A stretch of DNA of 64,000 bases from an endosymbiont of Acanthamoeba sp. UWC8. GTDB lineage: Bacteria > Pseudomonadota > Alphaproteobacteria > Rickettsiales > Midichloriaceae. The stretch is from contig NZ_CP004403.1 in assembly GCF_000730245.1 (NCBI RefSeq), positions 744,001 to 808,000 on the forward strand, written 5' to 3'. The notes beneath the pieces are model-generated. The model ran no database searches, was not told the DNA's origin, and was given only the letters and a program-made list of their open reading frames with translations. Below are positions 46,670 through 56,712 of this stretch, piece by piece (the stretch's first letter is position 1; the number at the start of each line of letters is the position of its first letter). Position numbers and translations under genes: made by a program.

Positions 46670-47879
46670 CTTTTTCCTCCGAATAATATATTTTTTTGTT
46701 AAACGTTCCTTCAGATTTATCAATAAGCACTGTAATTGTACAGTCCCCTGTTATATTAACCGTTGTTCTTAACATTTCAAGGAATCTATCAACTCCGAGA
46801 ATAATTGACATCCCTTCAAGCGGTAACCCGACCGAAGTCAGCACCATACCCATCATTACCATCGCACCGCCCGGGAAACCAGCTGCACCTATAGAACCTA
46901 GCGTACAAGTTAAAATTATCATTAAGTATTGAGTCATACCCAATTCCATACCGACAACTTGCGCAAAAAATACGCTGCAAATTCCTAAATAAATAGCGGT
47001 GGCATCCATATTAATCGAAGCCCCGAGTGGTAGTAAAAATGAAGCTGACTGCTTGGAAACCCCGACTTTATTTTGCAATTCCTTAATTGCAGTTGCAAGC
47101 GTTGCCTTACTGCTTACGGTTGCAAAAGCAAGCATTTGAGTATTAATCATCTTTTTATAGAAAGGCAAGGGGTTTAACCCGGCGAATACAAAGAGCATAA
47201 CTCCGAATAATATGTATTGTACGCTAAGCGCACCCATTACGACCAATACAAATTTTCCTAATGAAAACATAACATCTAAGCCATACACTCCCACCACCCA
47301 AGACATAATTGCAAAGACACCATACGGAGTAAGCTTTATAACAAGCTCAATCATTTTAAATACTAAGTGTGAAGCGGATACTACCAAGTTTTTCACTTCT
47401 CTCCCTTTATCCCCGATTAAGATAAGTGCAAACCCCGTAAAAAATGCGAATACCACTACCTGCATCGTGTTAGAGGCTGCCATTGCTTGAATTGGGTTAG
47501 TCGGAACTATATCCATCAAAATTTCTACCGCACTCTTTTGAACATGCGTAACGCTTTCAGTCCCAAGCTGAATATTTAAGCCCTCACCGGGTTTGAATAT
47601 TATTGCAAAACCAAGCCCTATCATTACGGCAAATATAGTGGTGAAACAATATGCAAAAAATGCTTTTGAGCCTACCCTACCAAAGGTGCTCGCGTCATTC
47701 ATATTAGTGACCCCGTTTAGTATTGAGAAAAAGATGAGCGGTATTACTACCATCTTAATCATATTAATAAATAAAGTACCTATCGGCTTTAAAATCAAAG
47801 CTTGTTCTTTAAGAATATACCCGGATATAATACCCAGCACCATTCCGGCCATCACTTTTTGCCACAGCTTTATTTTCAT
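46647..47879 (-). CDS. Dicarboxylate/amino acid:cation symporter (GltP/DctA family)
   Basis: A 410-residue inner-membrane symporter with about 8 transmembrane segments and two re-entrant loops. SFLLPLGASINMDATAIYLG (about 277-296) contains the conserved N-M-D-x-T, the substrate- and cation-binding region, and S-S-K-A-T-L-A-T-A (about 256-264) is the first loop motif. Members import glutamate, aspartate or C4-dicarboxylates; such carriers are common in Rickettsiales, which depend on host amino acids. The substrate is not decidable from sequence. It overlaps the lipoprotein gene. Confidence 0.92.
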   Translation of the reverse strand: MKIKLWQKVMAGMVLGIISGYILKEQALILKPIGTLFINMIKMVVIPLIFFSILNGVTNMNDASTFGRVGSKAFFAYCFTTIFAVMIGLGFAIIFKPGEGLNIQLGTESVTHVQKSAVEILMDIVPTNPIQAMAASNTMQVVVFAFFTGFALILIGDKGREVKNLVVSASHLVFKMIELVIKLTPYGVFAIMSWVVGVYGLDVMFSLGKFVLVVMGALSVQYILFGVMLFVFAGLNPLPFYKKMINTQMLAFATVSSKATLATAIKELQNKVGVSKQSASFLLPLGASINMDATAIYLGICSVFFAQVVGMELGMTQYLMIILTCTLGSIGAAGFPGGAMVMMGMVLTSVGLPLEGMSIILGVDRFLEMLRTTVNITGDCTITVLIDKSEGTFNKKIYYSEEKDDEEDDD

Positions 47880-48014
47880 GTTCCCTCTTTAAAAAATCAG
47901 CTTTTAATTCATAAACATTTGCCAAAATGCAAATACAAATTCTATTAACTTTATATGCAAATGACAAGATTATTTTCATAATACAAAGTCTGGCTCCCTT
48001 TTATATCACAAAAA

Positions 48015-48761
48015 CTAACGATCTTTTCTAAATAAAAAGCCCGCTATCAGCCCTGCCGACAAAGCAATTAAAATTGCATAAACAGCATATTTTAACGGCT
48101 CCCTTTTCGATATTTCGTCGATTGCCGCATATAATCCTTGCTTTCCAACCTCAAAGCTTAAATGGATATTGTTTACTTCTTTACCCTTTGTAAAAGCATA
48201 AATACTTACATCATATTTGCCGCTATAAGCATAATTCGGGATATAAAACTTTGCTCTGAAGATATTTTCCCCTATGCGCTCAATGCTCTCAACTTTAGTC
48301 GGATATAATTTCAAAGCTTGTCTATAAAGCTTAAATTCTTCTTTAAATCGGTCAAATTGCAGTTGAGGATATCTTTCCTGGACTTGATAATTTTCAAATT
48401 GGTAGTCCAGGGCAAGATCCCTTAATGTATCCAAGTCTGCAATACTATAGAGGTCTTTAGTTGAGGCCAGGAAGAAATACGAGTGCTCGGAAGGTATGGT
48501 AAAACTTTTAGCATTTATCCAGACCCCGTTTATTTTTTCTTTTTTCCAAACCCTATACGCCCTAACCGGTCCGTCTACGGAAATTATAATTTCTTCAACT
48601 CCGGTGCTTATCCCGGAAATAGTTATATACTGTCCTTTAAAATCATAATTTAAGATAATACTTTTTGTAGAAAGATCAGCGATAAGGTAGCCGGCATTAG
48701 CTTTAACACCTATGTTTAAGCTCAAAATAATTATAACTAAACTGAATAATAATCGTCTCAT
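48015..48761 (-). CDS. TIGR02186-type membrane protein, partner of TauE/SafE exporter
   Basis: A 248-residue protein with an N-terminal signal (MRRLLFSLVIIILSLNIGVKANA), a beta-rich periplasmic domain containing I-V-D-G-x-x-x-x-Y-R-V-W-K-K-like segments (ISVDGPVRAYRVWKKEKING, about 65-84), and one C-terminal membrane helix (YAVYAILIALSAGLIAGFLF) with basic end. This plan and the neighbouring TauE/SafE gene fit the TIGR02186 family, generally found next to such exporters in alphaproteobacteria. Its start overlaps the end of the exporter gene (ATGA-type overlap), so they are coupled. Its role is unknown. Confidence 0.75.
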   Translation of the reverse strand: MRRLLFSLVIIILSLNIGVKANAGYLIADLSTKSIILNYDFKGQYITISGISTGVEEIIISVDGPVRAYRVWKKEKINGVWINAKSFTIPSEHSYFFLASTKDLYSIADLDTLRDLALDYQFENYQVQERYPQLQFDRFKEEFKLYRQALKLYPTKVESIERIGENIFRAKFYIPNYAYSGKYDVSIYAFTKGKEVNNIHLSFEVGKQGLYAAIDEISKREPLKYAVYAILIALSAGLIAGFLFRKDR

Positions 48762-49690
48762 TTAATTAGATGCTCAACTGTATATAAGGACTGAGGAGTT
48801 ACAACCAGCCCGCAAGCTACTTTTACACAAAGTATAAAGATAATTAAAGCAAATAGTAATCTATAATTATCAGGATTACATTTAGACCCCAACCTCGCTC
48901 CAATTTGTACTCCGAAAGCCGTACCGATAATCAGGATAGTTGAAAGAACAATATCTAAATTATGTGAAGTTACGGAATGCAGGATAGTCGCGAGTATAGT
49001 AGTAAATATAATTTGAAAATGGGTAGTACCGGCAGTAAAAGCCTCGGAAACTCTAAGCAGATAAATCATTGCAGGAAGCATAATTAAACTTCCTCCGATC
49101 CCCATAATTGCGACCAAAAATCCGCCTATAAGCCCGACCAATACAGGCGAAAATATACTCATTTCCTGCCTGGTACTGATAAAATTGATTTTTAGCGGTA
49201 AAGATAGATTTTTGAACAATTTTTTAGGTTGGTGTTTCGGTCTCTCTAATTTTTTAAATTTATAATATAGTAATGTAATAGCATCTTTTGAAGTTGTAAA
49301 ACCTACTATACCGAGCAATACCAGAAAGCTTAAGGATATAAAAATATCAATCATTCCGAGCTCGGTTAGAATATCAAAAACTATAACTCCTAAAGTTGCT
49401 CCGGCTAAACCGCCGATAAGCATTAATACTCCTAACTTATAATCCACTCTTTTTCTGCGGGCATAAGCTAAAAACCCGGAGAAAGAGGCCGCTGTCATCT
49501 GATTAGTTGAAGTTGCGACCGCAACCTGTGAAGGAACCCCAATTGCAACCAAAATAGGCACTAAGATTAATCCGCCTCCTATACCAAAAATACCGGCAAG
49601 TATCCCCACACCTATACCTATTGAGATAATAAGGAAGATATTTAAGTTCACCTCAGCAATTGGAAGGTATATATTAATAATATCGTACAA
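48758..49690 (-). CDS. TauE/SafE-family anion exporter
   Basis: A 310-residue membrane protein with about 8-9 helices in two related halves. GIFGIGGGLILVPILVAIGVPSQVAVATSTNQM (about 33-65) and IMGIGGSLIMLPAMIYLLRVSEAFTAGTTHFQI (about 195-227) are the paired TauE motifs. Family members export sulfite, sulfoacetate or related anions. The gene follows grxD by 17 bases and overlaps the TIGR02186 gene, in a run that also includes bolA and efp. Confidence 0.88.
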   Translation of the reverse strand: MYDIINIYLPIAEVNLNIFLIISIGIGVGILAGIFGIGGGLILVPILVAIGVPSQVAVATSTNQMTAASFSGFLAYARRKRVDYKLGVLMLIGGLAGATLGVIVFDILTELGMIDIFISLSFLVLLGIVGFTTSKDAITLLYYKFKKLERPKHQPKKLFKNLSLPLKINFISTRQEMSIFSPVLVGLIGGFLVAIMGIGGSLIMLPAMIYLLRVSEAFTAGTTHFQIIFTTILATILHSVTSHNLDIVLSTILIIGTAFGVQIGARLGSKCNPDNYRLLFALIIFILCVKVACGLVVTPQSLYTVEHLIK

Positions 49691-49706
49691 AACTTATTCT
49701 CACTTT

Positions 49707-50027
49707 TTATTTAAGCCCTTTTTCTTGAAGCAAGTTTTGCAACTGACCGGAAAGGTACATCTCTCTTACAATATCACACCCGCCGATAAATTCCTGCTTA
49801 ATATATAATTGAGGAATAGTCGGCCAGTTAGAGAACTCTTTAATACCCTGCCTTAACTCCTCACTTTCAAGAATGTTAATATCCTTAAAAGGTAATTCCA
49901 AGCGGTTAAGAATTTGAACTACTACCCCGGAAAAACCGCATTGCGGCATATTTGCAGTTCCTTTTAGAAACAAAACTATATCATTGTTTTCTATTTCATT
50001 CTTTATTTGAGAAAGTACATCATCCAT
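49707..50027 (-). CDS. grxD: Monothiol glutaredoxin (Grx4/GrxD type)
   Basis: A 106-residue monothiol glutaredoxin with the CGFS active site (TANMPQCGFSG, Cys at about 28), followed by N-W-P-T-I-P-Q-L-Y-I (about 68-77) and G-G-C-D-I-V-x-E (about 85-92). Such proteins bind and deliver [2Fe-2S] clusters and regulate iron with BolA partners. The bolA gene is directly upstream, 7 bases away, so the two very likely act as a complex. Gene order matches many alphaproteobacteria. Confidence 0.94.
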   Translation of the reverse strand: MDDVLSQIKNEIENNDIVLFLKGTANMPQCGFSGVVVQILNRLELPFKDINILESEELRQGIKEFSNWPTIPQLYIKQEFIGGCDIVREMYLSGQLQNLLQEKGLK

Positions 50028-50033
50028 ATTCGT

Positions 50034-50270
50034 TTACTCCTTAGCCTTTGTTTTTAATGAAATCGCATGCAATTCTCCACTTTTTAAATGGGAATTTAAG
50101 GCATCGTATACCAGCCTGTGTTGAGCAATCATACCTATTCCTTTAAATTTAGAAGAAATAATTTTTGCTTCATAGTGATTGTTATCACCAACAGTATCTA
50201 TTATTTCAACTTCTGCATCCGGGAATGCCTGTAAAATCATTTCTTTTAAAATATCGGGTTTTAATGGCAT
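50034..50270 (-). CDS. bolA: BolA-family protein
   Basis: A 78-residue BolA/IbaG-like protein. The class II KH-like fold is indicated by P-D-A-E-V-E-I-I-D-T-V-G-D-N-N-H-Y (about 15-31) and G-I-G-M-I-A-Q-H-R-L-V-Y-D-A-L (about 43-57), with the conserved His in A-Q-H-R that can bind a bridged [2Fe-2S] cluster together with a monothiol glutaredoxin. It lies between efp and grxD, all on the minus strand with 3-6 base gaps. Confidence 0.9.
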   Translation of the reverse strand: MPLKPDILKEMILQAFPDAEVEIIDTVGDNNHYEAKIISSKFKGIGMIAQHRLVYDALNSHLKSGELHAISLKTKAKE

Positions 50271-50274
50271 AATT

Positions 50275-50841
50275 TTAATCCTTAGCTCTTTCCAAGTATT
50301 CTATCTCAGCAGTCTTAATCACTATTTTTTCACCCATACTGATAAACGGAGGAACCATTACTCTAACTCCGTTTTCTAAAATTGCGGGTTTATATGATGA
50401 AGCTGCGGTCTGACCTTTAACCACCGGTTCACATTCTTTAACGGTTACTACTAAAGTCTCGGGAAGGGAAATCGTAAGCGGTTTATCTTCATAAAACTCA
50501 ACATTTACTTCCATTCCGTCTTGTAAGAATACTACTTGCTCACCGACAATCTCTTTATCGATATAAATTTGCTCATAGCTTTCGTTATCCATTAAAGCCA
50601 GGTTATCCCCTTCCATATAAAGGAACTGAAATTTCTTTTGATCCAGGCGCACTTTTTCAATATTTTCGCTACTTCTAAATCTATGATTTAATTTGGTGCC
50701 GTTAATCATATCTTTCATTTCAACTTGCATATAAGCCCCACCTTTACCGGGCTGAGTATGCATAGTTTTTTGCACTACCCAAAGTTTGCCGTTATATTCA
50801 AGCACATCACCTACACGAATGCTGTTAGCATCAATCTTCAT
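50275..50841 (-). CDS. efp: Elongation factor P
   Basis: A 188-residue EF-P, which helps ribosomes through proline runs. N-terminal domain KIDANSIRVGDVLEYNGKLWVV, with the modified-lysine loop P-G-K-G-G-A (Lys33) present; domains 2 and 3 follow, ending in G-E-K-I-V-I-K-T-A-E-I-E-Y-L-E-R. The Lys is compatible with beta-lysylation by EpmA, but no epmA is seen. It heads a run efp-bolA-grxD-TauE-TIGR02186. Confidence 0.96.
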   Translation of the reverse strand: MKIDANSIRVGDVLEYNGKLWVVQKTMHTQPGKGGAYMQVEMKDMINGTKLNHRFRSSENIEKVRLDQKKFQFLYMEGDNLALMDNESYEQIYIDKEIVGEQVVFLQDGMEVNVEFYEDKPLTISLPETLVVTVKECEPVVKGQTAASSYKPAILENGVRVMVPPFISMGEKIVIKTAEIEYLERAKD

Positions 50842-50969
50842 GATCTCAACTCATTGGAAATTTTATGGAGATAATCTAACATAAGCTGTTAGAAGATCAT
50901 AGAAAAAGTTTTATATTACTTTCAACATTCTCTTCTTTTTACTTACTTTAACTTATTAACTTTATAAAA

Positions 50970-52856
50970 TTACTGGCATGCTAAGCATTCATCATAATTA
51001 GTATTACTACCATCACCCGACACTGTACCGTCACCTTGAATACCTGCCGGTATCAATTTCATTTCAAGCTGTATAGGAGAATGCTCGGACTTAATTGATA
51101 CTTTATCCGCCCTTTGGAGCGACTTGGAACGACAGTAATACATACTCTTCACCCCTCTCTTCCAAGCCGTAAAATGCAGCAAATGCAAATCACGTTTATG
51201 GATATCCGCCGGGATAAAGATGTTTAACGATTGAGCCTGGCAAATAAACGGAGTTCTATCAGCAGCTAAATCAATTACCCACCTTTGATCAATTTCAAAT
51301 GCAGTTTTAAATACATCCTTTTCTTCTTGACTCAAAAAATCTAAATGTTGAACCGAGCCTTCGTGATTCATGATTGAAGACCAAACATCATCATTATCGT
51401 GTTCCTTTTCCTGCAATAGCTTCTTTAAATGCTTATTTCTAACATTAAATGAGCCGGTTAAAGTCTTTTGGGTATAAGTGTTTGCATTATAAGGCTCAAT
51501 TCCAGGAGAAGAATTACCTGCAATAATAGAAATTGAAGCAGTAGGAGCTATTGAAGTTTTATGACTGAACCTTTCCATTAATCCTGCTTCCAAAGCATCA
51601 GGACATGCTCCCTTTTCTTCAGCCAGCATTTTTGAAGCTTTATCCACTTCTTGCTTGATATGCTTAAATATTTTCAAATTCCATGCTTTAGCCATAGCTG
51701 ATTCCATAGGCAGCATCTTAGATTGCAGGAACGAATGCAATCCCATCACTCCTAAGCCTACACTTCTTTCTCGGTAAGCGGAATATTTTGCTTTACTCAT
51801 GCTGGTCGGAGCTTTATCAATAAAATCTTCCAGCACATTATCTAAAAACCTCATAATATCAGGAATAAAATCTTCGTTGTTATTCCATTCTTCATAGGTT
51901 TCCAGGTTTAATGAAGAAAGGCAGCATACCGCCGTTCTTTCATTGCCCAGATGATCCTTACCGGTTGCAAGAGTAATCTCGCTGCATAAATTGGAAGTTT
52001 TTACTTCAAGACCTAGTTTTTCATATACTTCAGGTTTTGCATCATTCACATGATCGATAAACAGTAAATAAGGTTCTCCGGTTTCTACTCTGGCGGTTAG
52101 AATTCTAATCCATAAATCTCTGGCTTTTACGACTGCAATCGTCGACTTATCATATGGGCTTTTTAACTCCCAAGGATCATCCTTTTCAACCGCTTCCATG
52201 AAGTCATCGGTAATAACTATACCATGATGTAAGTTGAGCGCTTTACGGTTCGGGTCACCTCCGGTCGGTCTTCTAAGCTCTATGAACTCTTCAATCTCAG
52301 GATGCCATACAGGTAGATATACAGCTGAACTTCCTCTTCTTAAACTGCCTTGAGAAATTGCAAGAGTTAGCCTATCCTGAACTCCTATAAACGGAATAAT
52401 TCCTGAAGTTTTACCGTTGCCTCTTACTTTTTCTCCGATAGAGCGTACCCCCCCCCAATAGGTGCCGATTCCCCCGCCTCTTGAAGCCAGCCACACATTC
52501 TCATTCCAAACATCAACAATTCCATCCAAGCTATCTCCGGTCTCATTTAAAAAACACGAGATCGGCAAACCTCTATCAGTTCCTCCGTTACTCAAAATCG
52601 GAGTAGCCGGCATAAACCACATTTTACTCATGTAATCATAAAGCCTGTTTGCATGCTCTTCGTCATCAGCATAATACTTAGCAACTCTTGCAAACAAATC
52701 TTGAAAAGTCTCCCCTTCTAATAGGTAACGATCTACCAATACTGCTTTTCCGAAGTCAGTTAAATTTTTATCTCGCTCAGAATTTAAAGTTATTTTAAAC
52801 TCTTTTTTATTGATTAACTTTTGCGGCTCTACCTTGAACGCGGCAACTGAGCACAT
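50970..52856 (-). CDS. nrdA: Ribonucleoside-diphosphate reductase, large (alpha) subunit
   Basis: The catalytic subunit of class I ribonucleotide reductase, making dNDPs. The 628-residue protein has the active-site cysteines in L-P-I-S-C-F-L-N (about 69-76) and T-S-N-L-C-S-E-I (about 285-292), the glycyl/thiyl finger Cys in the C-C-L-S-S-L-N-L region, and a C-terminal Cys pair (DECLACQ) for thioredoxin/glutaredoxin reduction. It lacks the N-terminal ATP-cone that E. coli NrdA has (about 760 residues), so dATP inhibition is likely absent or different. No nrdB is adjacent. Monocistronic. Confidence 0.92.
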   Translation of the reverse strand: MCSVAAFKVEPQKLINKKEFKITLNSERDKNLTDFGKAVLVDRYLLEGETFQDLFARVAKYYADDEEHANRLYDYMSKMWFMPATPILSNGGTDRGLPISCFLNETGDSLDGIVDVWNENVWLASRGGGIGTYWGGVRSIGEKVRGNGKTSGIIPFIGVQDRLTLAISQGSLRRGSSAVYLPVWHPEIEEFIELRRPTGGDPNRKALNLHHGIVITDDFMEAVEKDDPWELKSPYDKSTIAVVKARDLWIRILTARVETGEPYLLFIDHVNDAKPEVYEKLGLEVKTSNLCSEITLATGKDHLGNERTAVCCLSSLNLETYEEWNNNEDFIPDIMRFLDNVLEDFIDKAPTSMSKAKYSAYRERSVGLGVMGLHSFLQSKMLPMESAMAKAWNLKIFKHIKQEVDKASKMLAEEKGACPDALEAGLMERFSHKTSIAPTASISIIAGNSSPGIEPYNANTYTQKTLTGSFNVRNKHLKKLLQEKEHDNDDVWSSIMNHEGSVQHLDFLSQEEKDVFKTAFEIDQRWVIDLAADRTPFICQAQSLNIFIPADIHKRDLHLLHFTAWKRGVKSMYYCRSKSLQRADKVSIKSEHSPIQLEMKLIPAGIQGDGTVSGDGSNTNYDECLACQ

Positions 52857-53018
52857 AATAATTCCCTCTTAAAAAACCTTTGATCCTATACTATATATAG
52901 TATTAGAATTTGCAATGACTTTTATTTTCAACTATATGTTGATTTTGTAAAAAACATGTTGACACCCCATTAATCCAGCCATTGGAGAAGAGAAAAAAGC
53001 AAGATGGTACGAAAAATG

Positions 53019-53939
53019 TTATTTACAACCCAAACTTGTTATTTGTTCATTAGCTCTCTTTTTAAGAAAAGTTGAAGCATTAGGAAATTCTTTTTTAAAT
53101 TTGGCAAATGTAAAGCAAGCCTGCTTAACTTTATGCAATCTGCCGAGAGACTCACCCAACTTTACTAAACTATCCGGCGCTTTATCACCATTTGGGTTTT
53201 GCTGATAGCTTTTTAAATATCTTATTGCAGCTTGATTATATTTTTCAGCCTGGAAGTTAATTTCTCCGATCCAAAATTGAGCTTCGCTCACTCTTGTATG
53301 ATTTGGGTTATTATCAATAAATTCCTGAAATGACTTAAGTGCTTTATCCGCATCTTTTTCTTTGATTGCAGCATAAGCTTTTTTGTAAAGGATTTCTCCT
53401 TGATCATCTTTAGTATTATTTTTAGTCTTATTTAAGCTTTGTTCTTGCTTAGCTTTTTTTTCCAAAGCTTTCTGATCGCTTCCTTTGAATACATTTTGTT
53501 CAGTTAATTGCTCATCAATGGAATCAAGTTTTTTATCAGCTTCACCGGCATTAATTTTAGCTTGATCCTTACGTTGATTAAGTTCATTAAATCTATATTC
53601 AATATCGGAGGAAAATTTTATAAATTTATCATTAAGCTGTGAATATTCAAATTGGAGTTGCTCTATATCACCCCTAATCGTTTTTAACAATTGATAAAGC
53701 TCATCGAACTGCGCAGAAACCGCTGCACTATTTGAACCGCCTGAAGTTTTCGGCTCGGAATAAATCTGCTTCTGTAAAGCTACCATGTTTTGCTCGATAC
53801 CTTCTACTCTTGCAAATAAATCAGTCTCGGAAAGCTTTGGCTTCCTTAGCGCACTTGACTCATCTGATAGTTGGGCAACCGCATTAGCATTTAAACTTAA
53901 ACTTAAACAACAGGCGAACAGAAATAATATTTTTTTCAT
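53019..53939 (-). CDS. cpoB: Tol-Pal system coordination protein CpoB (YbgF)
   Basis: A 306-residue periplasmic protein: signal MKKILFLFACCLSLSLNANA, then a coiled-coil N-terminal trimerisation part (about 35-140) and a C-terminal TPR domain with I-L-Y-K-K-A-Y-A-A-I-K and S-E-A-Q-F-W-I-G-E-I-N-F-Q-A-E-K-Y (about 215-240), as in CpoB. It ties peptidoglycan synthesis to Tol-Pal constriction. tolB and pal are not adjacent; leuS lies 4 bases upstream. Confidence 0.88.
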   Translation of the reverse strand: MKKILFLFACCLSLSLNANAVAQLSDESSALRKPKLSETDLFARVEGIEQNMVALQKQIYSEPKTSGGSNSAAVSAQFDELYQLLKTIRGDIEQLQFEYSQLNDKFIKFSSDIEYRFNELNQRKDQAKINAGEADKKLDSIDEQLTEQNVFKGSDQKALEKKAKQEQSLNKTKNNTKDDQGEILYKKAYAAIKEKDADKALKSFQEFIDNNPNHTRVSEAQFWIGEINFQAEKYNQAAIRYLKSYQQNPNGDKAPDSLVKLGESLGRLHKVKQACFTFAKFKKEFPNASTFLKKRANEQITSLGCK

Positions 53940-53943
53940 ATAT

Positions 53944-56460
53944 TTATAAAATTATATTAATTATTTTATTAGGCACATGGATCACTTTCTTAATTTCTGA
54001 CTTCTCTAAAACCGAACCGATATTACCCAGAAGTTTAGCCTGCGCTAGCGTTTCTTCTTTAGTTGCATTTAACTTTATTTCCATAACGCCCCTCATTTTA
54101 CCATTTAACTGTACAGCAATAGTGACATTATCATCAACTAAAAATTTCGGATTAGCTTCAGGCCAAGCTATATTTATTAATACATTTTCATTTCCTAGCA
54201 TATGCCATAATTCTTCCGTAATGTGAGGCGCAATCGGGTTTAATAACCTTATCGCCATTTCCATCCCCAGCTTATAAGTTGCTTCCGATAAAGAGTTACT
54301 ACTCAAATAGTTAGTAAGTTCTCTAATTTTAGCTATCGCCTTATTAAAATGGAAGTGCTCCAAGAAATCCGTCACATCTCTGATAGTTTTATGAATTACT
54401 TTTAAAGCCTTTTCATCGTGAGTCGGATTCGAAGATAAAGCAGGATTAATTTCATGCACCATTTTATATAACTTGGAAAGGTATTTATACGAGCCTTCAA
54501 TCCCGGTATCAGTCCATTCCAAGTCGCGATCAGGTGGAGAATCCGATAGTAAGAAGAAGCGTGCGGTATCGGCTCCGTACTTCTCTACAATAGAATCCGG
54601 ATCCACAACGTTCTTCTTAGATTTACTCATTTTTTCCGAACGGCCGAGAACCACCTCTTCTTTGGTCGAAGAATGATAAACCTTATTACCTTCTTTTTTA
54701 ACTTCTTCGGGATATAACCAGCTGCCTGTTCCGTCCTTATAAGTTTCATGGCAGATCATTCCTTGGGTAAGCAACCTGTCAAACGGCTCGGAAAGGTTTA
54801 AATAACCGCATTGCTTAAGCGCTTTAGTGAAAAAACGCGAATATAAAAGATGCATGACCGCATGCTCAATGCCTCCGATATATTGATCAACGGGCAACCA
54901 ATAATCTACTTGTTTTCTGTCGAAAGCTTCTTCGCTTTGCGGGGAGCAAAACCTTGCAAAATACCAGGAAGATTCAAAGAAAGTATCAAAAGTATCGGTT
55001 TCGCGGGTAGCTCCTTTGCCGCATTTCGGGCAATCAACATGTTTCCAGGTCGGATGATTGGAAAGAGGGTTCCCTTTACCGGTAAAACTCACATCTTCAG
55101 GCAGCTTAACAGGGAGCTGTTCTTTAGGCACCGGAACTACTCCGCAATCATCGCAGTATATCATCGGAATTGGGCAACCCCAATAACGTTGACGGGAAAC
55201 ACCCCAATCCCTAAGCCTATACTGAACTTTTCCTTCACCTTGCTTTAAGCGCTCTAATTCTTCTACCACCCTTCTCTTAGCGCCATTACTATCCATCCCG
55301 TCTAAAAATGCGGAGTTAAACATTACTCCGTCTTCTTCTATATATGGCTCCTTATTATAATCTATTTCCTGATCGGACACAGGCTTTATCACCGGAATGA
55401 TAGGTAAATTATATTTTAAAGCAAATTCATGATCTCTCAGGTCATGGGCAGGGCAGGCAAAAATTGCCCCCGCGCCGTAATCCATAAGAACAAAATTTGC
55501 GATATAAACCGGAAGCTTAATTGAATCATCAAGAGGGTGCAAAACATAAAGCCCGGTAAATACCCCCTTCTTCTCGACAGTTTCTAAAACTTGTTCGCTT
55601 ACGGCATTATGGGCACACTCTGCGATGAAAGCCTTAACTTCTTCGTTTTCTACCTGAGCTAGAATCGGGTGATCATAAGCAACTCCTATATAAGAAGCGC
55701 CGAATAAAGTATCTGGGCGAGTAGTATAAATATCTATATATTGCTCACTATTCTCTACCTTAAACTTAACTATGGCACCTTCAGATTTACCAATCCAATT
55801 TTTCTGCATGGTCAGCACTTTTTCAGGCCAGTTTTTAAGCTTATTTAAGTCATCTAATAATTCATCGGCATACTCGGTAATTTTTAAAAACCATTGCTTT
55901 AATTTCTTACGCTCTACAAGTGCGCCCGAACGCCATCCTCTACCGTTTTCAACCTGTTCATTCGCAAGCACGGTTTGATCGACCGGATCCCAATTAACTA
56001 TCGATTCTTTTTGGTAAGCCAGGCCTGCGGTATAAAAATCTATGAACATTGCCTGCTCATGTTTGTAGTAATCGGCATCACAAGTTGCAAGCTCTCTTCC
56101 CCAATCATATGAAAAGCCGATCGGGAGAAGTTGTTTTTTCATCGCTTCTATATTCGAGTATGTCCATTCCGCTGGCTGCCGGTTATTTTGAATTGCAGCG
56201 TTCTCAGCCGGCAAACCGAACGCATCCCAACCCATCGGATGCAATACGTTAAACCCGGCGGATTTCTTAAATCTTGCGACCACATCACCTATAGTATAAT
56301 TCCTTAAATGCCCCATATGCACTCTCCCGGAAGGATAAGGGAACATCTCAAGCACAAAATACTTAGGTTTTGAAAAATCCTCGGATACTTTAAATGAATT
56401 GTTTTGATTCCAATATTCCTGCCATTTTTTCTCTATAACTTTCGGATTATAATCACTCAT
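53944..56460 (-). CDS. leuS: Leucyl-tRNA synthetase
   Basis: LeuRS, a class I synthetase for tRNA-Leu. The 838-residue protein has [12 protein letters not shown] (HIGH-type motif, in [11 protein letters not shown], about 45-55), the CP1 editing domain with [10 protein letters not shown] (about 250-259), a zinc-like Cys set (C-D-D-C near 430 and C-P-K-C-G), and the KMSKS motif ([15 protein letters not shown], about 600-614). The start at 56460 ([17 protein letters not shown]) matches family N-termini; an in-frame ATG 72 bases upstream would add a hydrophobic segment. It is 4 bases before cpoB. Confidence 0.96.
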   Translation of the reverse strand: MSDYNPKVIEKKWQEYWNQNNSFKVSEDFSKPKYFVLEMFPYPSGRVHMGHLRNYTIGDVVARFKKSAGFNVLHPMGWDAFGLPAENAAIQNNRQPAEWTYSNIEAMKKQLLPIGFSYDWGRELATCDADYYKHEQAMFIDFYTAGLAYQKESIVNWDPVDQTVLANEQVENGRGWRSGALVERKKLKQWFLKITEYADELLDDLNKLKNWPEKVLTMQKNWIGKSEGAIVKFKVENSEQYIDIYTTRPDTLFGASYIGVAYDHPILAQVENEEVKAFIAECAHNAVSEQVLETVEKKGVFTGLYVLHPLDDSIKLPVYIANFVLMDYGAGAIFACPAHDLRDHEFALKYNLPIIPVIKPVSDQEIDYNKEPYIEEDGVMFNSAFLDGMDSNGAKRRVVEELERLKQGEGKVQYRLRDWGVSRQRYWGCPIPMIYCDDCGVVPVPKEQLPVKLPEDVSFTGKGNPLSNHPTWKHVDCPKCGKGATRETDTFDTFFESSWYFARFCSPQSEEAFDRKQVDYWLPVDQYIGGIEHAVMHLLYSRFFTKALKQCGYLNLSEPFDRLLTQGMICHETYKDGTGSWLYPEEVKKEGNKVYHSSTKEEVVLGRSEKMSKSKKNVVDPDSIVEKYGADTARFFLLSDSPPDRDLEWTDTGIEGSYKYLSKLYKMVHEINPALSSNPTHDEKALKVIHKTIRDVTDFLEHFHFNKAIAKIRELTNYLSSNSLSEATYKLGMEMAIRLLNPIAPHITEELWHMLGNENVLINIAWPEANPKFLVDDNVTIAVQLNGKMRGVMEIKLNATKEETLAQAKLLGNIGSVLEKSEIKKVIHVPNKIINIIL

Positions 56461-56559
56461 ATTTTTTTGCCGTTTAGTAATTTGGAGTTCAATATATAGC
56501 ACCCGAAATAAAAGTGCAAAAATAAAGTACAAAAATGGTTATAAAATTATGAGTATTAA

Positions 56560-56571
56560 ATAACCGGTTAT
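56560..56571. promoter_or_regulatory. 12 bp palindrome in the leuS-mutS divergent region
   Basis: ATAACCGGTTAT is a perfect palindrome about 100 bases from the leuS start and about 140 from mutS. Function unknown; it may be chance. Confidence 0.25.
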
Positions 56572-56712
56572 ACTAGTCATTAGTTTACGGTTAATATATA
56601 TTAAATGCCCATCAAAATGCTTTTTAATTTCTAATTAAGTTATCTTTATATTTTATTTTAGAAAAGATTTTTATATACTTCGGTAAAATATAGAAAGATT
56701 TTACATAAATAT

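Noticed and set aside
46647-46723. A longer N-terminus for the lipoprotein at 46061-46669
   Set aside because: It would extend into the symporter gene and move the lipobox far from the start; the GGAGG site supports 46669.
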